From NCBI GenBank assembly GCA_963666505.2, contig CAXXXL010000005.1:121860-185859 (forward strand): a stretch of DNA of 64,000 bases. The letters run 5' to 3'. Made by a program: the position numbers and the translations under genes. A model generated the notes under the pieces. That model did no database searches, was not told the origin of the DNA, and saw only the letters and a list, made by a program, of their open reading frames with translations. The stretch is from JABGQS01 sp963666505. Lineage in GTDB: Bacteria; Bacillota; Clostridia; Christensenellales; SZUA-584. Shown piece by piece: positions 1 through 7,967 of this stretch; position 1 is the first letter of the stretch; each line of letters starts with the position of its first letter.

Positions 1-728
1 ATCTTAAACCAAAGCAGACAAAGGAAGAGACGATAGAGATATCAAAAAAGCTTGTAGAGCACAACAGCAAGGTAATGCCCGGCAACGAATGGGGCATAAT
101 CTATTACATAACCGGTGGAGTCAACACGGTATATGCCGGAGGCGCAGGGCTGCAGGCAGACCTTGAATGCACATATGTACAACACACATTCCCGATGCCG
201 TTCCATTTGTGGAGCGATATCTTTACTAAAGGTATACACTGCGTGACTCCGGCTCACAGACACTTTCCGCCTCAGTGCCTGTCTTCCAAGATAAAGAACC
301 GCAACAGGCTGCACATGTGGGTGGGCGGCAAGGAGGCTGCGCTTGCAGACCCGGGTGCCATGGCGCTGTACCTTGATATTAACGGATTCATAACAGAAAC
401 GGGCGGCTCGAACTTCCTTATATACAAAGACGGAAAGGTGATTTCACCGCGGCCGCCGAACATACTTTGGGGCATTAGCCTTCAGACCGTAACTGAGATA
501 CTGGATGAGATGGGAATAGAGTTCGTCACAGACGATATAACAGCATATGATGTGGCAAATGCACAGGAAGCGTTTGTTCCGACTTCGCCCTATTGCATCG
601 GGCCGGCAGTTAAAATAAACGGCAACGTTATCGGTGACGGAAAGCCGGGCAAGTTGTGGCGACAGATTCTTGACAGATGGAGCGAGATGGTAGGCAAGGA
701 TATATACGCTGAGATAGTCGGACAGTAA
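1..728 (+). CDS. Class IV (branched-chain/D-amino acid type) aminotransferase, 3' part
   Basis: The 5' end lies outside the window. The open frame runs from base 3 and gives 241 visible residues before TAA at 726-728. It reads as a PLP fold-type IV transaminase, the family of IlvE, D-amino acid transaminase and aminodeoxychorismate lyase. The stretch KIKNRNRLHM fits the region of the PLP-binding lysine, and ITETGGSNFLIYKDG fits the conserved Glu...Asn-x-Phe segment that binds the cofactor ring nitrogen. Family knowledge gives amino-group transfer between 2-oxoglutarate and an amino acid in the cytosol. The substrate cannot be told from the sequence alone; branched-chain is the commonest. No clear terminator follows, and the next gene has its own promoter. 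Confidence 0.85.
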   Translation, partial: LKPKQTKEETIEISKKLVEHNSKVMPGNEWGIIYYITGGVNTVYAGGAGLQADLECTYVQHTFPMPFHLWSDIFTKGIHCVTPAHRHFPPQCLSSKIKNRNRLHMWVGGKEAALADPGAMALYLDINGFITETGGSNFLIYKDGKVISPRPPNILWGISLQTVTEILDEMGIEFVTDDITAYDVANAQEAFVPTSPYCIGPAVKINGNVIGDGKPGKLWRQILDRWSEMVGKDIYAEIVGQ

Positions 729-805
729 AGCACGAACGATGGTGGTTTTACCTGTAAAGCTGCAGTGTAAAAAGAAAACAGACTGTGGTTGCTGGAAATT
801 AAGTA

Positions 806-833
806 TTGATTTTTCTTTTCTATATGTTATAAT
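806..833 (+). promoter_or_regulatory. Sigma-70 type promoter for rpmE
   Basis: TTGATT (806-811) and TATAAT (828-833) are separated by 16 bases, with a TG one base before the -10 hexamer (an extended -10). It lies about 55 bases before the rpmE start. Confidence 0.65.
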
Positions 834-886
834 GTTCTTTGCGACTTCGAAATAAAAGAATGTTTATATAGATTGAGGTGAGAACA

Positions 887-1087
887 ATGAAAAAGGGTAT
901 ACATCCGGAGTATAACGAATGCACAGTAAAGTGCGCATGCGGCGAGACTTTCGTAACAGGCTCGGTCAACAAAGAAATGAAGGTCGAAATCTGCTCTAAG
1001 TGCCATCCGTTCTTTACAGGCAAGCAGAAACTGGTTGATACAGGCGGCCGTGTTGACAGGTTCAACAAGAGATACGGCATCAAATAA
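887..1087 (+). CDS. rpmE: 50S ribosomal protein L31
   Basis: A 66-residue protein beginning MKKGIHPEYNE, the usual start of bacterial L31, a small surface protein of the large ribosomal subunit. Cysteines in KCACG and CSKCH are the four positions that bind zinc in the C+ form of L31. A GTG lies three codons upstream, but GAGGTG at 875-880 is placed as the ribosome binding site for ATG 887, so I chose 887. It is flanked by its own promoter and terminator, so it is probably monocistronic, although rpmE-yqhQ-prmC-prfA is a common order in Clostridia. Confidence 0.97.
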   Translation: MKKGIHPEYNECTVKCACGETFVTGSVNKEMKVEICSKCHPFFTGKQKLVDTGGRVDRFNKRYGIK

Positions 1088-1107
1088 GAACTTTTTTGAA
1101 ACTTTAG

Positions 1108-1131
1108 CAGACCGAGTATTCGGTCTGTTTT
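1108..1131 (+). terminator. Rho-independent terminator after rpmE
   Basis: Perfect 8-bp stem CAGACCGA/TCGGTCTG with loop GTAT, followed by TTTT. Confidence 0.85.
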
Positions 1132-1186
1132 ACTATGTTTCAGATATATAGTATACTGGTTGCAATATAGGGAAAGAGGACGGCAT

Positions 1187-2242
1187 ATGAGAAAAACTAA
1201 TATCGGAGGTCAGGGTGTCTTGGAGGGCGTCATGATGCGTTCCGAATCAGTATGCGGGCTCGCTGTAAGAAAAGCATCCGGCGAAGTGAAGTATACGAAA
1301 GATAAAATAAGCCTTGTTTCAAACAAGAACAAGATATTTAAGCTGCCCATTATAAGGGGAGTTGTAAACCTTATCGATATGATGGGGTTCGGTGTAAAAA
1401 CGCTTACCAAGTCGGCAAAGATGTATGACGAGCAGTCCACCGATTATGAGCCAAGTAAGTTCGAAAAGATGATAGCCAAGAAAACCGGAAAAGATGCTAT
1501 GGATATTGCTATGGTTTTCGCTGTTATTGTGGCTTTGGCACTGGCTGTCGGTATATTCTTCATACTGCCGTCATTTCTGGCAGGACTTATATACAACATT
1601 CAGGATGGACAGGTTATATACAACCTTATCGAAGGTGGAATACGGCTTGTAATATTCCTTGGCTACGTAATGGTGATATCTCTTGTAAAGGACATCAAAC
1701 GGGTATACAGATATCACGGTGCAGAGCACAAGACAATAAGCGCATATGAACATGAAGAAGAACTCAAAGTCGAAAACGTGCGCAAGTATAAGACTCTTCA
1801 CCCAAGGTGCGGAACGAGCTATTTGTTCCTGGTTATGATAATTTCAATAGTACTGTTTTCACTGCTTGGACACAGCAGCAATCTTTTTGCCAGAATCGGT
1901 CTTAGACTGCTGATGCTTCCGCTGGTAGCGGGTGTATCATACGAGTTCTTGAAATTTGCGGCAAGGGGAGAGAGTCTTTTCTTCCGTATTATCAGATGGC
2001 CGGGAATGCAGCTGCAGAGACTTACGACTGCAGAGCCGGATGACGCTATACTGGAGGTTGCAATATTAGCGTTCGAAGCGGCGTTGGGTGAAAAGAGCGA
2101 TGAAGAGCTCGAAGAGATGAAGAAGAACTTCGACAGATCACCAAAGAAGGAAGAAACGGAGCAAACTGCTGCCGATGAGCAACCAGAGAAGTCAGCGCCG
2201 AAGCAGGAACCGGCAGCTGCGGGAAGCAATGAAAGCACTTGA
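1187..2242 (+). CDS. yqhQ: DUF1385 membrane protein YqhQ
   Basis: A 351-residue protein opening with NIGGQGVLEGVMMRS, the signature start of the DUF1385/YqhQ family. Hydrophobic stretches around residues 105-130 and 145-170 and two more in the 220-265 region suggest about four membrane segments. An HGAEHKTI motif and an HPRCGTSY motif are typical of the family. The last 50 residues are charged and low-complexity (many Glu and Lys). The function is unknown; conserved position beside prmC and prfA is the main clue. ATG 1187 follows GGAAAGAGGA; an upstream TTG at 1160 has no such support. The gene overlaps prmC by 14 bases. Confidence 0.9.
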   Translation: MRKTNIGGQGVLEGVMMRSESVCGLAVRKASGEVKYTKDKISLVSNKNKIFKLPIIRGVVNLIDMMGFGVKTLTKSAKMYDEQSTDYEPSKFEKMIAKKTGKDAMDIAMVFAVIVALALAVGIFFILPSFLAGLIYNIQDGQVIYNLIEGGIRLVIFLGYVMVISLVKDIKRVYRYHGAEHKTISAYEHEEELKVENVRKYKTLHPRCGTSYLFLVMIISIVLFSLLGHSSNLFARIGLRLLMLPLVAGVSYEFLKFAARGESLFFRIIRWPGMQLQRLTTAEPDDAILEVAILAFEAALGEKSDEELEEMKKNFDRSPKKEETEQTAADEQPEKSAPKQEPAAAGSNEST

Positions 2243-3044
2243 TGCTCAAAGAGCGGTAAGCTCGCTGCTGGCTTCACAGCAGATACCAGAGCCGGAGGCA
2301 AAGGCAAATGTGCTGGTCGGCCATGTTTTAAAAGACGGCGATGTTTTTGCAGAAGTTTCGGATAATGACTGGAGCGCTATCCTGAAAATGGCTGATGAAG
2401 CAGGCAAGGGCGTTCCGGTAGAATATATAACCGGCAGAGCATACTTTAGATATATAAAGCTGTCCGTGACGCCGAATGTGCTGATACCAAGGAAAGAAAC
2501 AGAGCTGGTCGCCGGCGCTGCGATAGATCTTATGCGGCAATGGAGATATAAGACAGCTCTTGATATGTGCACAGGCAGCGGCTGCATAGCGATATCGCTG
2601 GCGAAAGAAACAGGCGCAGAGGTAAGCGCAGCGGACATAAGCGAAAAAGCGATAGAGCTTGCGGAAAAAAACGCAGAGGAAAACAAAGCTGACGTCAAGT
2701 TTTTTGTCAGCGATATGTTTGAAAAAGCGGAGCAGAGCTTTGACTTGATAGTATGCAACCCGCCGTATGTCAGCAACGCAGAATTCGAAGGGCTTCCTGA
2801 CGACGTAAAAAGCTATGAACCCCCAGGTGCGCTAAAAGCAGACGACGGCTTGGTGTTTTACCGCATAATAGCGAAAGATGCGCCGAAATATATGAATGCG
2901 GGCGGTGCGCTGGTGCTGGAGATAGGCGCAGGGCAGGCGCGTGATGTTATAGGGCTGCTTGAAGAAGCTGGCTTTAAGCAAATAGAATGTAAAAAAGATT
3001 ATCAGAGGCGTGACAGGATAGTTATGGCTTTTAAAGGAAGATAG
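2229..3044 (+). CDS. prmC: Release factor glutamine N5-methyltransferase PrmC
   Basis: A 271-residue SAM-dependent methyltransferase. NPPY at about residues 177-180 is the catalytic motif that holds the substrate glutamine amide, and DMCTGSGCIAISLAKE is the SAM-binding loop. Family knowledge: PrmC methylates the GGQ glutamine of class I release factors, and one such factor, prfA, is the next gene, only 3 bases downstream. An earlier in-frame ATG at 2175 lies inside yqhQ with no ribosome binding site, so I take ATG 2229. The 14-base overlap with yqhQ suggests translational coupling. Confidence 0.95.
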   Translation: MKALDAQRAVSSLLASQQIPEPEAKANVLVGHVLKDGDVFAEVSDNDWSAILKMADEAGKGVPVEYITGRAYFRYIKLSVTPNVLIPRKETELVAGAAIDLMRQWRYKTALDMCTGSGCIAISLAKETGAEVSAADISEKAIELAEKNAEENKADVKFFVSDMFEKAEQSFDLIVCNPPYVSNAEFEGLPDDVKSYEPPGALKADDGLVFYRIIAKDAPKYMNAGGALVLEIGAGQARDVIGLLEEAGFKQIECKKDYQRRDRIVMAFKGR

Positions 3045-3047
3045 AGA

Positions 3048-4112
3048 ATGTTTGACAAACTTGCAGCAAATAAAAAAAGATTCAAAGAGCTGGAAACAGA
3101 GCTTAGCAAGAGCGAAACCGTGCAGAACCAGGAGCTTTATACAAAGCTTATAAAAGAGCATGCATCGCTTTCTGAAATAGTTCAGAAATATGATGAGCAC
3201 AAAGAGAACGAAGATCAGCTTGCAGATTTAAAACTGATGCTTGCTGACGACGATGCAGATATTGTCGCTATGGCGAAGGAAGAGTTAAGCGAGCTTGAGG
3301 AGAAGAACGAAGAGCTCGAAGAGGAGCTAAAGCTCCTGCTGCTTCCCAAAGACCCCAACGATGACAAGAACGTCGTGCTGGAGATAAGAGCGGGTACAGG
3401 CGGAGACGAAGCTGCTCTTTTTGGTGCAAATCTTCTTCGTATGTACACACGCTATTCAGAGCGCACCGGATATGGCATGGAGACGCTCAGCTCTAATATT
3501 ACCGAGCTTGGCGGCGTTAAAGAGATAACGCTGCTGATAGCTGGCAAAGGCGCATATTCCCGCCTAAAATATGAGAGCGGTGTGCACAGGGTTCAGCGTG
3601 TTCCGGAGACGGAGTCTTCCGGACGTATACACACCTCTGCGGCAACTGTTGCAGTGCTGCCCGAAGCGGAAGATGTGGATATAGAGATAAACCCGGGCGA
3701 TCTGCGCATAGACGTATACCGTTCTTCCGGCAACGGCGGGCAGAGCGTTAACACTACGGACAGTGCAGTGCGTATAACACACGAACCGAGCGGACTTGTA
3801 GTTACATGTCAGGACGAAAAATCTCAGCTTAAGAACAAGGACAAAGCCATGAAGGTGCTTAAAGCCCGGCTTTACGATATGGCGAAGCAGGAGCAGGAGC
3901 AAGCGCAGTCGCAGAACAGAAAGAGCCAGGTGGGCTCGGGCGACAGAAGCGAGCGTGTCCGCACATACAACTTCCCGCAGGGCAGGGTGACAGACCACCG
4001 CATATCCATGACGCTTTATAAGCTGGAAGCTTTCCTTGACGGTGACATGGACGAGATGATAGATGCGCTGATAATGGATGAAAAGACAAAGGCGCTGAGT
4101 GCACAGGAATAA
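3048..4112 (+). CDS. prfA: Peptide chain release factor 1
   Basis: A 354-residue class I release factor. The stop-codon reading tripeptide is Pro-Glu-Thr at residues 186-188, a P-x-T motif, which marks RF1 (UAA/UAG) rather than RF2 (S-P-F). The peptidyl-tRNA hydrolysis motif GGQ is at 230-232. The first 100 residues are a charged helical domain rich in Glu and Lys. Full length for the family. It is coupled to prmC, whose product is expected to methylate Gln232, and the operon ends at the terminator just downstream. Confidence 0.97.
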   Translation: MFDKLAANKKRFKELETELSKSETVQNQELYTKLIKEHASLSEIVQKYDEHKENEDQLADLKLMLADDDADIVAMAKEELSELEEKNEELEEELKLLLLPKDPNDDKNVVLEIRAGTGGDEAALFGANLLRMYTRYSERTGYGMETLSSNITELGGVKEITLLIAGKGAYSRLKYESGVHRVQRVPETESSGRIHTSAATVAVLPEAEDVDIEINPGDLRIDVYRSSGNGGQSVNTTDSAVRITHEPSGLVVTCQDEKSQLKNKDKAMKVLKARLYDMAKQEQEQAQSQNRKSQVGSGDRSERVRTYNFPQGRVTDHRISMTLYKLEAFLDGDMDEMIDALIMDEKTKALSAQE

Positions 4113-4122
4113 AGAAGAAAAT

Positions 4123-4157
4123 AAAAAGCCCTTCACATCCTAGTGCAAAGGGCTTTT
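4123..4157. terminator. Bidirectional terminator between prfA and the acetyltransferase
   Basis: AAAAGCCCTT (4124-4133) and AAGGGCTTTT (4148-4157) form a 10-bp stem with A and T runs at the two ends, so it can serve both converging transcripts. Confidence 0.85.
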
Positions 4158-4166
4158 AGTTTACTT

Positions 4167-4640
4167 TTATATATCTTTCTCCATCTCATAAAACTTCATC
4201 TTGATTCCCCGGACGTCGTCCAGAGTCGGCCTTACTACTCTGAAACCCTGTTTTTGAAAGAACGGACGGGCGGTGATGCTTACACCTGCGAACACCCGGC
4301 GGTAACCAAGCTGCTTTGCTTCAGCGATACAGGCGCCAAGAAGCGCTTTGCCAACGCCTTTGCCTATGCTGTCCTGACGTACGAAAAAACAGTTTATATA
4401 CCCTTCGTCCTCCAGTTCAGCAAAGCCGACGGGTTCACCTTCGTCCACTGCGACGAAAGGGTTTATGCGTTTAAATCTTTCAACATCTTTATTTCGCTTT
4501 TCTCTGGTATACGGCCCGGAAGGCGCCCATGCTTCCAGCTCTTCCGGGGTATAATCCTGCTTGTTTACGTTATGTATAGTGTCGTGATAGATCGAATTAA
4601 GCGCATCGGTATCTGTTATTTCATATCTTCGGATATGCAT
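4167..4640 (-). CDS. GNAT family N-acetyltransferase
   Basis: A 157-residue GCN5-related acetyltransferase. FFVRQDSIGKGVGKALL is motif A, the R/Q-x-x-G-x-G/A loop that binds the acetyl-CoA pyrophosphate; the later segment RPFFQKQGFRVV is motif B. It is a single-domain protein of normal length. The acceptor substrate is unknown; it resembles the YafP-type subgroup. It starts 10 bases after the clostripain-family gene on the same strand, so the two are probably one transcript, ended by the shared terminator at 4123-4157. Confidence 0.88.
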   Translation of the reverse strand: MHIRRYEITDTDALNSIYHDTIHNVNKQDYTPEELEAWAPSGPYTREKRNKDVERFKRINPFVAVDEGEPVGFAELEDEGYINCFFVRQDSIGKGVGKALLGACIAEAKQLGYRRVFAGVSITARPFFQKQGFRVVRPTLDDVRGIKMKFYEMEKDI

Positions 4641-4650
4641 ATACTCTTTC

Positions 4651-6675
4651 CTATTCTGTCCAGACTTCTATAGGCGTATAGTCTGTATAGTGCTCTTCGC
4701 CGTAGTTGTCTATAAACAAGAAGCCATAATAATAATCGCCGTCGGGCAGCCATATCAGCTCCAGATAAAGACCGTCATTGCCGACTGTGAAGGTGTCGCC
4801 TTCGTAATAACCCTGGTAACCATCTGTGAACAGGGTCTTGAACGTAGGCGTAATTTTATCTCCCGGTTTTACTTCAATGGTGAACTTCGTGTTGGGGGCC
4901 GAGAAATCTTCGTTTGCATAGTATATACCATTATACTTATAGTATCCTCCCTCAGCGTTGTAGGGGTCCCATATCCACGAGCCGGCTACGATAGCTTTCT
5001 TTCCGTTATATAGCACAGGTATGCTGTACTTGACGTATTCATCCGTTTCTTCCATGACATACAGCGAAACAAGCTTGCCGTTAAGGCCGGTCCACGAGCA
5101 GTCAAAATCGTCGGATATTATATTGGTATCAAAGTCTATGTTGACGTCGCTGTCGAACCCAAGGTCAATAACAACGTCGTCGTTTACGGCCCAGCCAAGG
5201 GCGCAGTATACATAGCTCATGTATTCCATCTCTTCGTTTGTTAGCTGTACGTAATAGAGCGGCTCTTCGGCTTCCATGTCCTGCTCGCCCGTCTCTTCAA
5301 GCTCCGGATCGTATTCGGGTATAAAGCTGAGGTAGGACTGGCTGGAAAGTTGTGCGGCGAAGTCGGCAATGAACTGGTGATAGCTGCTGCAGAAGCCTAT
5401 GTCTCCGTATATCTCAAGACAGAACGGGAAGTATTCGACAGCTGAAAATGGGAAATATATAGACAGGCCGTATGAATAGATACGCTGTGAGCCGCTGACT
5501 TCGTAAACGACTGCGTCTTCGATTGCCGTCATAAGCTCGTCTGAAAGTGCCGGGCTCAAGTCATACTGGAGCTCGACAAAATTATAAAGGTCGACAAGGT
5601 CGAAAGGAACCGATTCCGGCGCCTCGCCGTATTTTTCAGAGCGCTGACGGGCAGAAGCTATTGCCGACAGTGCCTGCGGGTTCTTTATGTCTGTTGTAAG
5701 CTGCGAAGCAAAATTACCCAGAGCCGTTTCTACAGCGGGTATAAGGCCAAGGTCGATAACCGAACAGGTCGTAATGCTCTCCCATTCGGTGTTGCTGTAT
5801 TTATTGTAATATCCATCGGTTATGGCAATGCCAAAATCAAGCCCGTTCATTGAAGGATCGGAAGCAAGCGAGCCCAGCATATATTCATAGCCCCAGCCGC
5901 CGCCCGGTTCAGATTCCTCTGAAGCGACCATATATTTTGCGTATGGTTCGAGTATTGCCGCAGTTTCCACACTCGCCATCAGGCAGGCGTCGAAACCAAC
6001 AAGGTCATATTTTTGACCGTCGAAGCTGGATGCAAAAGCATCGTCGATCTCGGACAGGAACAATTGGTCTTCGTTGAAAAGCTCGTCAACGCCAAAACCG
6101 GCTATACTACCGGCACCGTGGTTCCACATGAAGAGCGCACGCCGCGTATTTGGGTACAGCTGCTGTCCATAGCTTAAAAACCCTGCAAGTGTAGAGCTTT
6201 CGCCGATGCTGACCGCATCCATACTGTCAAGCAGCACAAGCTCCCCGCTGTCCACTTCCCAAATCTGGTTCTCACTGGAGCTAATAACATCGTTCTGCCA
6301 CTGACGCGTTCCGCCGGTATAGATGATCATATGAACATTTTCGGGAAGAGCAACGCTTAGTATACTGATAAGATTGCTTGTGGCCTCGCCGGCGTCGCTT
6401 TCAAGGTTAGAGCCGTTAAGATAGAGCATTACTGTCCAACCGTCATAGTTCTCTTCCACAGGAACGGGCGTCGGCTTCAGCGTTTGCACAGGCGTAAGCG
6501 TGGCGGTTGGGGTAGGGTCGGGTTTTTCAGTCCTCTCTGGCTCAACGTCTTTTTCGTCTTGCTGTGTATCTTTCTGTACGTTTTTGTAGAAGTCCATCAT
6601 CTCTCCAGAGCAGCCAAAAGAAGAAATGATAAATATTATACAAAGTATGACCAGCAACACCGCTTTAAATTTCAT
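4651..6675 (-). CDS. Clostripain-family (C11) cysteine peptidase, predicted lipoprotein
   Basis: A 674-residue protein. Residues 1-21 form a signal peptide ending in the lipobox SFGC, so Cys22 would be lipidated and the enzyme anchored outside the membrane. A Pro/Thr-rich linker follows (about 45-75). The peptidase domain has the expected dyad: His186 in FMWNHGAGS and Cys231 in GFDACLMASVET. C11 enzymes, including clostripain, generally cleave after Arg or Lys, and many mature by self-cleavage. A region after about residue 470 looks like an extra C-terminal beta domain rich in Tyr and Asp. The ribosome binding site AAGGAG precedes the start. The substrate is unknown. Confidence 0.9.
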   Translation of the reverse strand: MKFKAVLLVILCIIFIISSFGCSGEMMDFYKNVQKDTQQDEKDVEPERTEKPDPTPTATLTPVQTLKPTPVPVEENYDGWTVMLYLNGSNLESDAGEATSNLISILSVALPENVHMIIYTGGTRQWQNDVISSSENQIWEVDSGELVLLDSMDAVSIGESSTLAGFLSYGQQLYPNTRRALFMWNHGAGSIAGFGVDELFNEDQLFLSEIDDAFASSFDGQKYDLVGFDACLMASVETAAILEPYAKYMVASEESEPGGGWGYEYMLGSLASDPSMNGLDFGIAITDGYYNKYSNTEWESITTCSVIDLGLIPAVETALGNFASQLTTDIKNPQALSAIASARQRSEKYGEAPESVPFDLVDLYNFVELQYDLSPALSDELMTAIEDAVVYEVSGSQRIYSYGLSIYFPFSAVEYFPFCLEIYGDIGFCSSYHQFIADFAAQLSSQSYLSFIPEYDPELEETGEQDMEAEEPLYYVQLTNEEMEYMSYVYCALGWAVNDDVVIDLGFDSDVNIDFDTNIISDDFDCSWTGLNGKLVSLYVMEETDEYVKYSIPVLYNGKKAIVAGSWIWDPYNAEGGYYKYNGIYYANEDFSAPNTKFTIEVKPGDKITPTFKTLFTDGYQGYYEGDTFTVGNDGLYLELIWLPDGDYYYGFLFIDNYGEEHYTDYTPIEVWTE

Positions 6676-6775
6676 AATATATTCTCCTTATAAAGAGCAT
6701 ATACATAGAATATCATTAAAAAAGGCAATAGAAAAGAGATATGAAAAATTTTAAGCCAAGATTTGCTTATTTGAC

Positions 6776-6804
6776 TTGACTATGTTTGACATCAGGTGTA
6801 AACT
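6776..6804 (+). promoter_or_regulatory. Promoter of the desulfoferrodoxin-rubrerythrin operon
   Basis: TTGACT (6776-6781) and TAAACT (6799-6804) are 17 bases apart. The predicted start of transcription, near 6811, falls inside the palindrome at 6806-6822. Confidence 0.6.
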
Positions 6805-6805
6805 G

Positions 6806-6822
6806 TTAGTAATGATTACTAA
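6806..6822 (+). promoter_or_regulatory. PerR/Fur-like operator
   Basis: TTAGTAATGATTACTAA is a perfect 8-1-8 palindrome. Its form matches Fur-family boxes (PerR consensus TTATAATnATTATAA). It sits directly after the -10 element and just before two peroxide/superoxide defence genes. Repression by a PerR-type peroxide sensor is an inference from position and sequence. Confidence 0.7.
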
Positions 6823-6870
6823 TAAAGAGAGCTAAAAAACAAAATCAAAATAAATATAGGAGGCAGATTT

Positions 6871-7257
6871 ATGACAAATTATGGAGATTTTTACCACTGT
6901 AGCGTATGCGGACATGTTATTACTATTCTGCAAGAGGGCAACGAGGATTCACTCGTATGCTGCGGACAGAAGATGGAGCGTCTTGAAGCAAAAACGGCTG
7001 ACTCAAGCACAGAGAAACATGTTCCTGTTGTTGAGTCGAACGGCGACAGTATTATAGTCAAGGTGGGAAGTGTTCCTCATCCTATGACTGAAGAACACTA
7101 CATCTCATTCATCGAAGTAGTAAGAAAAGACGGCAAGAGAGGAATAGCAAGGACAAAAGGACAGGACAAAGCGGAAGCTGAGTTCAAGATGAAGGCTGAT
7201 GAGGTAGACAGAGTGTATGAATACTGTAACGTGCACAGCTTGTGGGCAGACAAATAG
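6871..7257 (+). CDS. dfx: Desulfoferrodoxin (2Fe superoxide reductase)
   Basis: A 128-residue protein that reduces superoxide to hydrogen peroxide without making oxygen, an anaerobe's alternative to superoxide dismutase. The N-terminal desulforedoxin-like domain has Cys10, Cys13, Cys30 and Cys31 for the FeCys4 centre I. The catalytic centre II ligands are all present: His50, His70, His76, Cys119 and His122, with the conserved Glu48 before His50. This is the full two-centre class I form. The start follows AGGAGG at a normal distance. Rubrerythrin lies 18 bases downstream and would remove the peroxide produced. The PerR-like palindrome upstream suggests induction by peroxide. Confidence 0.97.
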   Translation: MTNYGDFYHCSVCGHVITILQEGNEDSLVCCGQKMERLEAKTADSSTEKHVPVVESNGDSIIVKVGSVPHPMTEEHYISFIEVVRKDGKRGIARTKGQDKAEAEFKMKADEVDRVYEYCNVHSLWADK

Positions 7258-7275
7258 TATAAACGGAGGTACTAT

Positions 7276-7812
7276 ATGAAAGATTTAAAAGGAACGAAAA
7301 CTGAAAAGAACCTGCAGGATGCTTTTGCAGGAGAATCTATGGCGACCAATAAATATTCATACTTTGCATCTGTAGCGAAAAAAGAAGGTTATGTACAGAT
7401 ATCAAGCATTTTTTTGGAGACATCCGGAAATGAACGTGAGCATGCTAAGTTATGGTTCAAGGCACTGAATGAACTTGGCTCTACGACGGAAAACCTCATA
7501 GCAGCGGCAGCGGGAGAACACTATGAGAACACGCAGATGTATCCGACGATGGCAAAAGAGGCAAGAGAAGAAGGCTTTGAAGAGATAGCAAGGCTTTTTG
7601 AAGGCGTCTCAAAAGTCGAGGAAAAACATGAAGCAAGATATAAAGCGCTCAAAGCGAATATCGACAACGGTGTTGTTTTCGAGAGAGATGAGCCGGTAGA
7701 ATGGATATGCACTAACTGCGGACACAGGTTCGTTGGCAAGACTGCTCCGGAAAAATGCCCGGTATGCGCACATCCTAAAGCATACTTCCAGCTGTTTAAA
7801 GAAACGTATTAA
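7276..7812 (+). CDS. rbr: Rubrerythrin
   Basis: A 178-residue peroxidase that reduces hydrogen peroxide in the anaerobic cytosol. The N-terminal four-helix domain carries the diiron ligand pattern, including Glu20, Glu53 with His56 (ExxH), and Glu115 with His118. The C-terminal rubredoxin-like FeCys4 site has Cys145, Cys148, Cys161 and Cys164. Length and domain order match classical rubrerythrin. It follows dfx in the same operon, has an AACGGAGG-type binding site, and ends at a strong terminator. Confidence 0.97.
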   Translation: MKDLKGTKTEKNLQDAFAGESMATNKYSYFASVAKKEGYVQISSIFLETSGNEREHAKLWFKALNELGSTTENLIAAAAGEHYENTQMYPTMAKEAREEGFEEIARLFEGVSKVEEKHEARYKALKANIDNGVVFERDEPVEWICTNCGHRFVGKTAPEKCPVCAHPKAYFQLFKETY

Positions 7813-7832
7813 AACTTATACAAAATAAAAGA

Positions 7833-7864
7833 AAGAACTCTTGATTATCAAGGGTTCTTTTTTG
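7833..7864 (+). terminator. Rho-independent terminator after rubrerythrin
   Basis: AAGAACTCTTGA (7833-7844) pairs with TCAAGGGTTCTT (7848-7859, one G-T pair) and is followed by a run of T. Confidence 0.9.
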
Positions 7865-7967
7865 CTTATTTCATACTAGGAAGAATTTACAATCAGGTGA
7901 TGTTAAATTTCTCGTGGTTGTGGTATTATATGCTGTATAATAAATGACTTGAAATGGAAGACATTAT

